Positions 1 through 8,384 of a DNA stretch of 52,850 nt are shown in pieces (position 1 is the stretch's first letter; each line of letters begins with the position of its first letter). The DNA is from a virus. Below the pieces are notes generated by a model. That model saw nothing but the letters and a program-made list of their open reading frames with translations. It was not told the origin of the DNA and made no database searches. The translations under genes were made by a program, and so were the position numbers. Where the stretch lies: the IMG/VR virus record IMGVR_UViG_3300048930_000349, positions 1 to 52,850 of that record, one strand, 5' to 3'.

Positions 1-127
1 GGGGTGGTGGCCTGGGCGGGGACTTGCCCGTCCATGGCCTTCTCTGCCACGCTGGCCTCGGTTGCGTCCTCGAGGCCTTGCGTCTCGCTCACGGTGGGCT
101 GCTCGCCCTTCTGGATCTTGCGGTAGA
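1..127. repeat. Terminal direct repeat, left copy
   Basis: Bases 1-127 are identical to 52724-52850. A perfect 127-base end overlap is what an assembler using a 127-base word leaves on a circular or circularly permuted molecule. The unit genome is then 52,723 bp. It lies inside a gene, so it is unlikely to be a natural packaging repeat, although short phage terminal repeats cannot be excluded from sequence alone. Confidence 0.95.
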
Positions 128-2159
128 TCGAGGCGGCGAGATCCCCGATCTCCTTGTCCCTGACCGATTCCGCGATGGCGAAGGCGAGCACGTCCTGGGC
201 ATAGGGCCCATAGATCTCCTCCACCTGGTCGATGGTGGCGCGGATCTCGTCCTCGGCCGCCTTGCGGGCGGCCTTGGCCACGGTGCGGCGCTCGGCCGGG
301 GTCTTGGCCTTCGATTGCGCGGTGATGATGGCGGCGTCCACCTGGTCGATGATGGTCTGCACCGGCGCGATGATGGCATAGGCTTCCTTGCGGGTGACCG
401 GCTTCTGGATCGCCTTGGGGATGCCGACTTGCTCTTGAGCTGCGAGGCGGGCGCGGATCACGCCCTGAATGCTCTCGGGGCGGGCGGGGTTGTAGGCCTC
501 TTTCGCCTGGGCCACCATGGGCGAGTCCTCCACCGCCTTGGCCGGATCCTTGAGGCGGAGATCCTGGAGGGTCTTGGCGCGCTTCTCGGCCCTCTCATAG
601 ACGGCCTGGCGCCGGGCGAAGTTATCCGCCCCGGGCTTGGGCTCGAGCCCCTCGAGGTGCTCCTCGATCTGCTCGTTGGTCATCGAGTCCTGGACGGTGA
701 CGGCCTCGTAGATCTCCACCGCCTGCTGGCGCTTCTCGAGCCACTTGGCCGCGTCATCCTCGCCCAGGGTGTTGACCACCGTCTGGGGGTCCACGGTCCC
801 GGCCTTGCCGGTGGCCTCGATCTGGGCCAGGTCATCCTCGATCGCCTGCTTTACCTGGTAGCGCTCGAGGGCCGAGGCTTCCCGGGTTTCCTTCTCGCGC
901 GCCGCTCTCTCGCCATCGGCCTCCGCCTGGAGGGCCATGCGCTCATCGGTCTCGAGGATCGAGTAATATTCCGGGGGCGTGAGGTCCGCGATGTCATCGC
1001 CGCCCGAGAGGATGATGTCGGCCTCCTCGTTGCGGCGCCGGGCGTTGATTCCCTTGTTGTGGCCCTGCAAGCCGCGCACCGCTTCCGCCACCTGGCCGAG
1101 GTCGCCGCTCTTGATGGCGTTCACTACCGATCCGGGAAGGGATCCATAGTTGTAGGCGACCGAGGTCAGGGCGGCCTTGGCCGAGGCAGGCATGGCGCCC
1201 CAGGCATCAGGGCCGACATCGCGGACAATGCCGGACTGGAATTCACCAATGCGGCGGTTGAGGTCGCGCTCGGCATCGGCCCTTGTGATGACCATGCCCG
1301 GCTTGACCGGCAGAATCGTGCCGTCCTCGAGGGTCACGGTGTCGGATCCGAAGCCCACCCGATAGGCGTTCTCATCCCAATAGGGCCGGGCGCGATAGCC
1401 TTCCTGCTTGCGGATCAGGCCCACCGCACCACCTTCGCCACCCTCGAGCCACGCCGAAGCGGCGAGCGGGTTGTCCTGGATGTCCTGGGCCACCTTGGTC
1501 TTGGCGTACTTCTTCGCCAGGTTGCGGCGCAACTCGATCCCCTTGGCCGGGTCGATCAATCCCGCATCGACCATGTTGTCGATGTTGGCCCGCGCCTGGG
1601 CAATCATGCCCTCCGAGGTCTTGCGGTCGAGGCCCGGCCTGGTGGCGAGGGTGATGGTCTCGTCCAGACCATAAACCGCCTCGGTCACGCGCCGCTCGCG
1701 GTCGATCCCCTGGGCCCGGTTGCGGACATTGATCGAGCCGGAGACCACATCGTCGGAGGTCTCGAGTTCAAATTTCTCGCGGAGCTTCGGGCTGCGGATG
1801 AGCGCGGCCGATGTCCTGCGGTGCTTCTCGATGTTGGTGGTGTAGCCCTTTTCCCAGCCGTCATAGTTGGGATTCTTGTCGAGCTGATAGAGGTCATCCT
1901 CCTCGAGGCGGCGCTTGTTCCAATCGGCCCGGGCCCGCGCCAGGTCGAGGGCATCGTCCTCCTTCTTCTGCCGGAGCGCGAGATCCCGATCGAGTTCAAG
2001 GTTGCGATCGGCCTCGTCCGAGACCACGCGGCCCGCCCCCTCGATGGCTTGGCCCGCCCGGCTGACGGCGCGGCCGATGATGTCCTCCTGCTGGCGCGGC
2101 ACATCCCGGCTGCGCGGGAGGTTGAAACCGAGGGCTTCCTCTGTCGGCATCCTCGGCAT
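1..2159 (-). CDS. Internal virion protein with GH24 lysozyme domain (N-terminal part; continues at 52723)
   Basis: The minus-strand frame opens at an ATG at 2159 and runs off the left edge without a stop. Joined across the terminal repeat to 52723-52498 it makes one 794-residue protein. Around residues 245-345 there is a phage lysozyme (GH24) domain: KQEGYRARPYWDENAYRVGFG gives the Glu253 and Asp262 that match Glu11 and Asp20 of T4 lysozyme. The position of T4 Thr26 is Arg267. The rest is alpha-helical and charged. Its neighbours are other ejected or internal virion proteins, so it probably degrades peptidoglycan as part of the virion during DNA entry rather than causing lysis; a separate amidase lies at 34 kb. 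Its stop (TAG, 52498) sits just before the start of the 1506-aa gene. Lysozyme domain sure; virion role inferred. Confidence 0.88.
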   Translation of the reverse strand, partial: MPRMPTEEALGFNLPRSRDVPRQQEDIIGRAVSRAGQAIEGAGRVVSDEADRNLELDRDLALRQKKEDDALDLARARADWNKRRLEEDDLYQLDKNPNYDGWEKGYTTNIEKHRRTSAALIRSPKLREKFELETSDDVVSGSINVRNRAQGIDRERRVTEAVYGLDETITLATRPGLDRKTSEGMIAQARANIDNMVDAGLIDPAKGIELRRNLAKKYAKTKVAQDIQDNPLAASAWLEGGEGGAVGLIRKQEGYRARPYWDENAYRVGFGSDTVTLEDGTILPVKPGMVITRADAERDLNRRIGEFQSGIVRDVGPDAWGAMPASAKAALTSVAYNYGSLPGSVVNAIKSGDLGQVAEAVRGLQGHNKGINARRRNEEADIILSGGDDIADLTPPEYYSILETDERMALQAEADGERAAREKETREASALERYQVKQAIEDDLAQIEATGKAGTVDPQTVVNTLGEDDAAKWLEKRQQAVEIYEAVTVQDSMTNEQIEEHLEGLEPKPGADNFARRQAVYERAEKRAKTLQDLRLKDPAKAVEDSPMVAQAKEAYNPARPESIQGVIRARLAAQEQVGIPKAIQKPVTRKEAYAIIAPVQTIIDQVDAAIITAQSKAKTPAERRTVAKAARKAAEDEIRATIDQVEEIYGPYAQDVLAFAIAESVRDKEIGDLAASIYRKIQKGEQPTVSETQGLEDATEASVAEKAMDGQVPAQATT

Positions 2160-2161
2160 GG

Positions 2162-2710
2162 TCACTCTCCCATTGCATAGTCATAGGACCGGCTCGCGCG
2201 CTTGCGCTTGCCATAGTCGGAATAGATGGTTCCGGCGGTCCCGAGGAGGCCGGTTCCTGCATTGATGAAGCCTGCCGTTTTGGCCTGCTTGCCTTCGGCC
2301 TTGGTGATGGCGGCGCTGGTGTAGAGGTCATTGCGCGCCACGGACCCGCTGTAGAGATCGGTCAGGGCGTTGTACTCGCCGCGCTGCTCGATGCCGGTCA
2401 TGATGTCGGTGACGGTATCGCCGGTGCCTCCGCCCGAGGCCGCCGCCACCGCCTGGGTGCGCCCGAGAGCGAGCTGCTTCTGCCGCCTGGTCTCCATGGC
2501 GCGGCGCTGGGCGATGGCATATTCCTGGTCGCCCTTCTCCTTCATCGCCTTGGATTGGGCCTTGGCGGAGGCTTCGGCCTGCATTCCGCTATAGACCGAG
2601 CCACCCGCTCCAAGGAGAGATCCGCCTACTGTGAGAGCCGTTCCGATGGCGCCAGCGTTGGCGCTCAGAAACCCGCCAACCGCGCCGAGTGCTGCCATTA
2701 CGGGAGCCAT
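2162..2710 (-). CDS. Internal virion protein (T7 gp14-like position)
   Basis: A 182-residue protein with a glycine/alanine-rich N-terminus that could insert in a membrane (about residues 3-40: runs of GAVGGF, GAIGTALTVGGSLLGAGG), followed by a charged helical stretch rich in Gln, Lys and Arg and a C-terminal Gly/Thr-rich segment. Podovirus genomes carry such a small core protein after tail tubular protein B, where it is ejected with DNA. The ATG at 2710 has AAAGGG six bases upstream; a second ATG at 2698 overlaps the preceding stop as TAATG and is the alternative start. A longer upstream open frame is just read-through of the neighbour. Family assignment rests on composition and position. Confidence 0.75.
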   Translation of the reverse strand: MAPVMAALGAVGGFLSANAGAIGTALTVGGSLLGAGGSVYSGMQAEASAKAQSKAMKEKGDQEYAIAQRRAMETRRQKQLALGRTQAVAAASGGGTGDTVTDIMTGIEQRGEYNALTDLYSGSVARNDLYTSAAITKAEGKQAKTAGFINAGTGLLGTAGTIYSDYGKRKRASRSYDYAMGE

Positions 2711-3066
2711 TTGAAAACCCTTTCGCCGTTGATCTTCTCGCCTGTCGGCTTGAACCCGAGACGCAACAACCACCGCTCCGCCGTGGGCTCGGTCTTGGCC
2801 TCTATGGCATAAAGTTCCCCGAGCTGCGAGACACCCGCCGCCACCATCTGCTTGGCCAGCCGGTGCATGAGGAGCGGGAAGCGGCGCAACTCCTCGGCCA
2901 TGTCGAGGTTGAGGAAGGGGCGGTTGCCCTGGCCGATGACGATCGAGGCGGCGCCGATCTCGCGGCCGTCCAACTCCGCCACCAAGCCGAAAAACCTGGG
3001 CACGATGTAGCGCGAGTGCTTCACCATGTCCCGCGCCCGCATTTCCCGAACCCTAAGCGCGCTCAT
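2698..3066 (-). CDS. GNAT-like acetyltransferase fold protein
   Basis: This 122-residue protein ends in a pattern typical of GNAT acetyltransferases: a beta strand (ELYAIEA) followed by a helix (AERWLLRLGF) where acetyl-CoA-binding enzymes have A..LY.K.GF. Related GNAT-like proteins sit between tail tubular protein B and internal virion proteins in many podoviruses, at the position of T7 gp13. It overlaps the end of tail tubular protein B by 14 bases and its stop overlaps the next start. I see no substrate clue. It may act on a virion or host protein, or may have only a structural role. Confidence 0.72.
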   Translation of the reverse strand: MSALRVREMRARDMVKHSRYIVPRFFGLVAELDGREIGAASIVIGQGNRPFLNLDMAEELRRFPLLMHRLAKQMVAAGVSQLGELYAIEAKTEPTAERWLLRLGFKPTGEKINGERVFKWLP

Positions 3067-5758
3067 GGCTCTCCACCTCCAGCACCACGCCGAGCACGGT
3101 GGCCGGGAGCGGCGAGCGGAATTTCATGCACAGCCGGGAGTCGGTGCTCCAGGATCCGGGCAGGGTGAACCCATCCGAATCATAGTCCTCGAGGAAGGCA
3201 TTCACGCCCTGGTCGGCGCCGCGATAGAACCGCGGCAGGGGATCCATGCGGGTGAAATCCTGACCGAACAGCACCGCGCGCATGTGGGCCTTGTAGAGCA
3301 GCGGCGAAACCCGGCTGACAATCTTGCGCTGGGTGACGGCGGTGCCCGTCTGGGCAGCATAGGCCAGCTTGGTGGACTTGAACCTTCCCTCGTAGGGGAT
3401 GCCCACCATCACGTCGCCGGTGAAGGCGGAAGGCAGCGTGATCTGCCCGCCCGAGACCTGGAAGGTGCGGGGTTCCCCGGCGTCGGTGAGGAGAGGGGCT
3501 GTGCCCTGCCACACCACCACGGTCTCGCCCTCGAGATGGGAAAGCCCGGTGACGGTGGCCGAGGCCGCGAGGGTGACCACCTTGTAGCTGTCGGCCATCC
3601 GGCAGGAGGCCCCACCCTCGGCGTTCTGCTCATAGGCCAGGCGCTCACGGTAGCGCTTCGGCGTGCCGTCGATGTTGCGGGCCACGATGAGGAACACGTC
3701 ATCGCCCTCGGTGTTGGGCAGGACGCACACGTCCTCGATGTCGCCGTCGGTCTCGAAGGTGGTCCAGGCCAGCACGTCCTCGGCGGGCTCATAGGTCAGC
3801 ACCGCGGCCGTGCCGTCCTCGAGCACAAACCACACCCTTGTGTCGGGCTGGCGCTGCACCGCCATCACCTTCACCCCGGAATCGAGAATGGAGGGGTTGT
3901 AGCGCGAGAGTTCGCTGGCCGTGTAGTCCTGGGCCTCGACCGAATAGCTCAGGATGTGGGAGCGCTTGCCGGAGCGATTGACGAACACGCCGGAGCGATC
4001 GACCTTCACCGCCTGGATGTCGGCGGAGCCGATGGTGGAGGCGTCCTTGATCGAGAAATTCGTTGGGGTGATCGGCTCATCGAAGCTCGAGGAGCGGGCC
4101 GAGGATTCCGCCCCGGAGGTGCCCACCAGCAGCCGCGCCAGGCCCATCAGCCATTGCACCCGGTTGACCGGGCCCGCCGCCACGGAGCGCACGATCGGGG
4201 AGGCGTCGGTGATCTCCTCCTCGTAGAAGGTCTCGAAATCGTCGGAGGCGCTGCCCACCAGCTTGTCGGCCGAGCCGAACCACAGGCGCCCCTCGAAGAT
4301 CTCCACCGCCGAAGGCCAGCCCTGCTGGTTTGACCACAGGCCCTCGCGCCAGTTGGAGCAGTTGTCAGAGGAGTGCAGCCGTGAGAGGACTTCGATCGAC
4401 ACCGAGGTGGGGCTGGTGTAGCCGGTCACCCGGACCACGCCGGTGCCGCCGCCGCCCTGCACTTCGAGATTGACCACCGCCACGCCGCTGGAATGGGCGT
4501 CGGGGCCGAAGCCCATGCGGTAATAGGTGATCTGGCCATTGGACCCGACGTTGCGGTTGTAGTTGCCGTTGTTGTCGGAGAACGACAGTGCCTCGACCCA
4601 CGGGCCATCGGGGGAGTCGGCAGAGTATTCGCGCAGCGTGCCGCTCCACGTCCCCGAGCGGCTCATGGTCACGCGGCGCTCGTTGACGGCGGTGTTGCTG
4701 GCGTTGGTGGTGTAGCCCGCCACCCGCACCCAGTCGGAATAGGTGTCATCTCCCCCGAGGCGGTTGGAGGCAGTGGTCTTCTCATAGGTGAGCTCGAACA
4801 GGGCCCCCACCATGTCGGGGGTGAAGAAGGCCGCGGAGGCCGTCATGGTGCCGTTGCCGGTCCTCACGTTGGGGTCGAGCGTGACGTTGGCGGTCTTGCC
4901 CTTCCACGGCCCATTGGTGATCTGCTGGATGGTGAGCGACCAGGAACGGATGCCGCGGCGCTCGATGCGGCGGGGCGCGTGATCCTTGTGAACGACGAAA
5001 ATCACGTCGCCCGACTGCACATAACGGAGCTCGAACAACTGCGCCGCCGACCATGGCGAGGTGAGGGAGAGTTCGCCTGCCGCCTCGATCTGGATCTCGT
5101 CCACCACCACCTGGGTCTCGGCGGCGGAGTTGAGCTGGATGAAAACGGTGGCGGCATTGGGCGTGAAGGCGAGGCTATGCACGCCCGGCCCGAGTTCGGT
5201 CTCGGCAAGGATGTCCTGGCCGCCGGAGGAGGTGCCCAGCTTGAAGCGCACGATGCCGCGGGTGACGGTAATCCGCACCGCGTGTTCCGTGGCCTGGTCG
5301 CCCGCCGAGACGTTGAACGAGCGCGAGGCCGAGGCGGTGCGGCCGCGCGCGTCGGGGATCAGCACCAAGGCGCCGGAGACGGTGGAATTGACGTTGGCAT
5401 CGACCAGCGTCCAGCCGGTGCCGCTGGAGAAGTTGCCGTTGGTGATGCTGGTCGAGACCGAGGCCCGGGAGATGGGCGAGCCGTTCACCAGCGGGCGGAT
5501 CCTGAGATCGGTCAGTTCCACCAGGGCGGTGTCCTCGGCCGAGAAGATGAAGGGGAGATGCCGCCCCGCGAGATCGTTATAGGTCGAGCCGTCATGCTCG
5601 AGGCCCGGCCGGAACTGGAGCGGGCCGATCACCTTGGGGAAGCAGTTGTGGAATTCCTCCGCCGTGATTCGCATCCGGGCGAGATCGGTGCGGCCCAGCG
5701 CGAGGGGCGAGACGGCGCCGCCGTTGAGGGCGAAAAGGTGGGGGCGTTCCCGGGCCAT
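3053..5758 (-). CDS. Tail tubular protein B (T7 gp12-like)
   Basis: A 901-residue, beta-rich protein in the place and size range of podovirus tail tubular protein B, which forms the nozzle of the short tail. The N-terminus (MARERPHLFALNGGAVSPL) resembles the family start, where a short strand packs on the tail adaptor. The body is rich in Gly, Thr and Val with RVTGYT-type strands. The start at 5758 overlaps the stop of tail tubular protein A as TAATGG, indicating translational coupling; a 20-residue upstream extension in the same frame lies inside the neighbour and is not used. Confidence 0.92.
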   Translation of the reverse strand: MARERPHLFALNGGAVSPLALGRTDLARMRITAEEFHNCFPKVIGPLQFRPGLEHDGSTYNDLAGRHLPFIFSAEDTALVELTDLRIRPLVNGSPISRASVSTSITNGNFSSGTGWTLVDANVNSTVSGALVLIPDARGRTASASRSFNVSAGDQATEHAVRITVTRGIVRFKLGTSSGGQDILAETELGPGVHSLAFTPNAATVFIQLNSAAETQVVVDEIQIEAAGELSLTSPWSAAQLFELRYVQSGDVIFVVHKDHAPRRIERRGIRSWSLTIQQITNGPWKGKTANVTLDPNVRTGNGTMTASAAFFTPDMVGALFELTYEKTTASNRLGGDDTYSDWVRVAGYTTNASNTAVNERRVTMSRSGTWSGTLREYSADSPDGPWVEALSFSDNNGNYNRNVGSNGQITYYRMGFGPDAHSSGVAVVNLEVQGGGGTGVVRVTGYTSPTSVSIEVLSRLHSSDNCSNWREGLWSNQQGWPSAVEIFEGRLWFGSADKLVGSASDDFETFYEEEITDASPIVRSVAAGPVNRVQWLMGLARLLVGTSGAESSARSSSFDEPITPTNFSIKDASTIGSADIQAVKVDRSGVFVNRSGKRSHILSYSVEAQDYTASELSRYNPSILDSGVKVMAVQRQPDTRVWFVLEDGTAAVLTYEPAEDVLAWTTFETDGDIEDVCVLPNTEGDDVFLIVARNIDGTPKRYRERLAYEQNAEGGASCRMADSYKVVTLAASATVTGLSHLEGETVVVWQGTAPLLTDAGEPRTFQVSGGQITLPSAFTGDVMVGIPYEGRFKSTKLAYAAQTGTAVTQRKIVSRVSPLLYKAHMRAVLFGQDFTRMDPLPRFYRGADQGVNAFLEDYDSDGFTLPGSWSTDSRLCMKFRSPLPATVLGVVLEVESHERA

Positions 5759-6393
5759 TAGGCGTACCTGTGTCCGCCGGAGGATCCGCGGTAGCCGCTG
5801 AACCGGGCCTTGTTCCATCGCCCGTCCGGCGGCCGCCTGGTCGGCTCGCGCATGGCCTCGAAGGTCAGGGCTTCCTTGAGCGCGTTGTCCGCGTCAGCCT
5901 TGAGGTTGCCCTTGGCATTGTCCGAGGCGCCGGTGATCTTGGGCGCGATCGAGTGCGCCAGGCGCCAGGAGAAGGCCTCGATGAAGCGGGCCGTCCACCG
6001 CGTCATGTCCATGCCATAGCCGGTGTCGGAGTTGGAGACGTAGCGCACATAGATCGGGGTCACGTCCGCGATGAAGGTGTTGCCCTCCTCAAGCCACTCC
6101 TCGAGTGGCGGGTCAAGGCGCTCGGAGCCCGAGACCAGATAGGTGCGAACCCAATCCTCGGGCTTGTTGAACACCCTATTGGCGCCGAATGCGGTGGCCG
6201 TGTCGGGGTCATAGTCGATCTTCACCGTCCGCATGGCGAATTTCCAGAACCCCGCCTCGAGCATCCAGCGGAGATCCTGGTCATAGTGGGTGTCGAGCAC
6301 ATAGCGCGCCTCGCGGGCTTCATCCACGGCGGCGAGTTGGCTCTCCTTGATATGGGAGAGGGCCAGGTTGTAGATCTCGAGCTGGGTGGTCAC
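5758..6393 (-). CDS. Tail tubular protein A (T7 gp11-like)
   Basis: A 211-residue protein beginning MTTQLEIYNLALSHI, followed by a helix containing RYVLDTHYDQDLRWMLEAG. This N-terminal signature (LEIYN.AL......A..LD..YD......L..G.W.FA) is characteristic of the podovirus gatekeeper that joins portal to nozzle. Length matches the usual 190-220 residues. It lies directly before tail tubular protein B, with a 3-base overlap. It is an essential virion component in related phages. Confidence 0.93.
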   Translation of the reverse strand: MTTQLEIYNLALSHIKESQLAAVDEAREARYVLDTHYDQDLRWMLEAGFWKFAMRTVKIDYDPDTATAFGANRVFNKPEDWVRTYLVSGSERLDPPLEEWLEEGNTFIADVTPIYVRYVSNSDTGYGMDMTRWTARFIEAFSWRLAHSIAPKITGASDNAKGNLKADADNALKEALTFEAMREPTRRPPDGRWNKARFSGYRGSSGGHRYA

Positions 6394-6411
6394 GGCCTGG
6401 CCCTCCTGGCG

Positions 6412-6888
6412 CTAGTGCTTCATGTCTTCGAGGTAGAGGTCGAGCGCCTTTTCGGCGTCCGCCTTCTGCGGCAGATCCTTGGCGATGATCTTGCCCGAGG
6501 CCTTCTCGATCAAGCGCCAGCCGCGGGCGTTGGGCTCGATCTTGAAATTGTCGCGCTTGGGCGAATAGTCGGCATCGGCACGCTCGGCACCATCGCGCTG
6601 GTTGAGGATGAACCACACGCACTTGGCCCAGGTATCGGAGGCCTGGATCACCAGCAACTCGCCGTCGAAGGAGCCATCCTCGGCCCTGACCCTGATGAAA
6701 TAGTTCGGGCGCAGCTTGCGCGCGGCGTGCATCCAATACTCGGGCTGGAGCAGATCCTCCGGCGTGTGCCCGATGGGGATGAGGGTGAAATAGCTCTGCG
6801 ACACATATTGCGCGAGCGAGAGGTATGTCGCCGGGAGGGCGATCCTGCGGGAGGCGGGGGCTTTGATTTCGAGGGCCGGGGTCTGCAT
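6412..6888 (-). CDS. Hypothetical protein between capsid and tail genes
   Basis: A 158-residue soluble protein of unknown function, rich in Lys, Asp and aromatic residues (YFTLIPIGHTPEDLLQPEYW, then a WAKCVWFILNQ strand). The start at 6888 (MQTPALEIK) is preceded by AGGAGAAACCC, a good ribosome site; a longer open frame begins inside the upstream hairpin and is unlikely. It is expressed in the late block after the capsid genes, so a head or head-tail completion role is possible, but nothing in the residues proves it. Confidence 0.72.
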   Translation of the reverse strand: MQTPALEIKAPASRRIALPATYLSLAQYVSQSYFTLIPIGHTPEDLLQPEYWMHAARKLRPNYFIRVRAEDGSFDGELLVIQASDTWAKCVWFILNQRDGAERADADYSPKRDNFKIEPNARGWRLIEKASGKIIAKDLPQKADAEKALDLYLEDMKH

Positions 6889-6906
6889 GGGTTTCTCCTG
6901 TGATAA

Positions 6907-6930
6907 GGGCGGGGGATTGCGCCCCCGCCC
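6907..6930 (-). terminator. Strong GC hairpin downstream of the capsid gene group
   Basis: GGGCGGGGG (6907-6915) pairs perfectly with CCCCCGCCC (6922-6930) around a 6-base loop. On the minus strand it is followed by TTATCA, so the U-tract is weak. It probably attenuates transcription or stabilises the abundant capsid mRNA, leaving less expression for tail genes. Confidence 0.55.
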
Positions 6931-6958
6931 CACCATCTAGCACAACCGGAGAAAAAAG

Positions 6959-7219
6959 TTATGCCAGGATTGCGGGTGCCATGGTTGCGGCGCCACCGGC
7001 CGTCACGGTCGTGACAACGTGGATGGTGGCACCAATGGTGGCGGAGGTCTTGACGTAGATCACCACATCGTTGACCCGGAAGCCCTTGGCGGCGCCATCG
7101 GCAATGAACCCGGCCTCGTCGGCATCGGTGTGGATGTCGGTGCCGTAGCCGAGCCAGATCGAGGGGGCGTCACCGACACCCGCCACCATGAGGTTCCATT
7201 GTGCAGAAACGTAAGCCAT
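6959..7219 (-). CDS. Small virion-associated protein, head region
   Basis: An 86-residue protein starting MAYVSAQWNLMVAG and containing DIHTDADEAGFIADGAAKGF then VNDVVIYVKT. Small proteins of this pattern (NLM..G.......Y...D..TDVD...YF.DG...G..VNDVV) follow the capsid gene in many podoviruses and are probably head or tail accessory proteins. It is placed 66 bases after the capsid stop, separated by a hairpin. Function is unproven. Confidence 0.75.
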   Translation of the reverse strand: MAYVSAQWNLMVAGVGDAPSIWLGYGTDIHTDADEAGFIADGAAKGFRVNDVVIYVKTSATIGATIHVVTTVTAGGAATMAPAILA

Positions 7220-7256
7220 TTTCGTGCTCCTATTGAGCGTTGAAGGGAGAGGGGAG

Positions 7257-7277
7257 AGGCGGGATCACCCCGCCTCG
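7257..7277 (-). other. Hairpin immediately after the capsid gene
   Basis: GAGGCGGG (7257-7264) pairs with CCCGCCTC (7270-7277), loop ATCAC. It lies 8 bases past the capsid stop on the minus strand. There is no T run, so it is more likely an mRNA-stabilising or partial-attenuation structure than a full terminator. Confidence 0.5.
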
Positions 7278-7285
7278 CTCAATCG

Positions 7286-8149
7286 TTAGGTGGCGACGAA
7301 GGCCGAGCCGTCATGGATCATGCGAACCACACCGGCGTTCTGCAGCAGCTTGGCGCCGTGGAACACCGAGCACCGGGCCCAGCTCATCTGCTGCTTCTCG
7401 TCGTAGCCGATGGCCGAGTCCACGCCCTTGGTGTCCACCGCGTGGCCGATGGCCGAGCGGTGATACATGAGACAGGTCTCGGAGTTGGTGCCGATGCCAG
7501 CGATCTGGTTGCTGACGATCCACTTCACGCCCATCCACTCGTACCAGCCCTGGCCGGACTGCTTCTCGGAGGCCGCGCTCCAGCCGGGGAAGCTGACGAA
7601 GGGCTTGACCGTGACATAGTCGGCGCTGGCGAAGGAAGCGATCGCCATGAGGTAGAGCAGGAACGCCGGGGAGACCACGGCATAGACGTTGCCGTCCCAG
7701 GCCACGCCGTTGATCTGGAGCTGGGCAATGGCCTTGGAGACCATGGTCAGCGAAGCAGTCGCGGCGGAGCCGGTGTCGAGCGAGGTCGTGGCCAGCTCGG
7801 TGAGGATGACCGAATCCATGTCGCGGTTGATCACCGACATGGTGTTCATCTGCATGATGGCCCGCTGATCTCCCTGCGACTGGAAGATGTTGAAGCCGGT
7901 CATCTCGCGGAGGTCATGCTTTTCGACCACCGTGCATTCGACCTGCGTGTTGCTGTTGTCGCTCGACGGGATCAGGCCGTTGACGCCGCGGGTCACGGCG
8001 GCGCCGGACGAGGAGGCGATAAGGAACGTGGCCTTGTTGCCCTTGATCATCGACTCCTTGGTCGTAGTCTCCTTGAGGAGGCTCTGACGCTGGCCGAAGG
8101 CGGCAATGAATTCGTCACGATATTGAATCTGGGGGGCTGCACCGGGCAT
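7286..8149 (-). CDS. Major capsid protein (T7 gp10-like fold)
   Basis: A 287-residue protein with the layout of podovirus major capsid proteins: N-terminal helix region (RDEFIAAFGQRQSLLKETTTKES), an E-loop-like strand segment (KGNKATFLIASSSG), a long spine helix (DRVQ-like stretch replaced by QGDQRAIMQMNTMSVINRDMDSVIL), and P-domain strands ending VVRMIHDGSAF. The shape and its place after scaffold and decoration genes make the call firm. A near-consensus sigma-70 promoter lies upstream (8317-8345) and a hairpin follows, consistent with the highest expression in the late block. The ATG at 8149 is preceded by AGGAGCATTTCCG. Confidence 0.9.
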   Translation of the reverse strand: MPGAAPQIQYRDEFIAAFGQRQSLLKETTTKESMIKGNKATFLIASSSGAAVTRGVNGLIPSSDNSNTQVECTVVEKHDLREMTGFNIFQSQGDQRAIMQMNTMSVINRDMDSVILTELATTSLDTGSAATASLTMVSKAIAQLQINGVAWDGNVYAVVSPAFLLYLMAIASFASADYVTVKPFVSFPGWSAASEKQSGQGWYEWMGVKWIVSNQIAGIGTNSETCLMYHRSAIGHAVDTKGVDSAIGYDEKQQMSWARCSVFHGAKLLQNAGVVRMIHDGSAFVAT

Positions 8150-8316
8150 CGGAAATGCTCCTGTTATGGGTTACCGTTTGATCTGCCGTGATCAGCGGTT
8201 GGCCATTTCGGAGCCTCGGGTTGGCCTTGCGGGGCCGAGGTGGTTCCTGCCTGGGGCGCGATAGTCCGGCTCGAGGATGCTGGGGCCGCCGGAGCGGGTT
8301 GGCCAGCACAGCCGCT

Positions 8317-8345
8317 CTTATATCGCAGCGTGTATTTTCACGCAA
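8317..8345 (-). promoter_or_regulatory. Sigma-70-type promoter for the capsid gene
   Basis: Read on the minus strand: -35 TTGCGT (8345-8340), 17-base spacer, -10 TATAAG (8322-8317). It lies in the 235-base gap between the decoration protein and capsid genes, the longest non-coding gap in the late block. The rest of the gap shows no credible gene. The spacing and boxes match a strong host promoter, so the capsid gene appears to have its own transcript. Confidence 0.72.
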
Positions 8346-8384
8346 TCCGAGTGATTTTCTGCCAACGAGGGCAACAGTTTCTTA

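Noticed and set aside
24-2180. A 718-codon open frame on the plus strand
   Set aside because: It is antisense to the lysozyme-domain gene. Strong third-position GC bias leaves the mirror frame free of stops. It has a repetitive Gly/Leu/His composition and no ribosome site or family features.
8115-8345. A 76-codon minus-strand frame upstream of the capsid gene
   Set aside because: It overlaps the capsid start and the promoter and has Pro/Arg-rich random-like composition. I treat the gap as regulatory.
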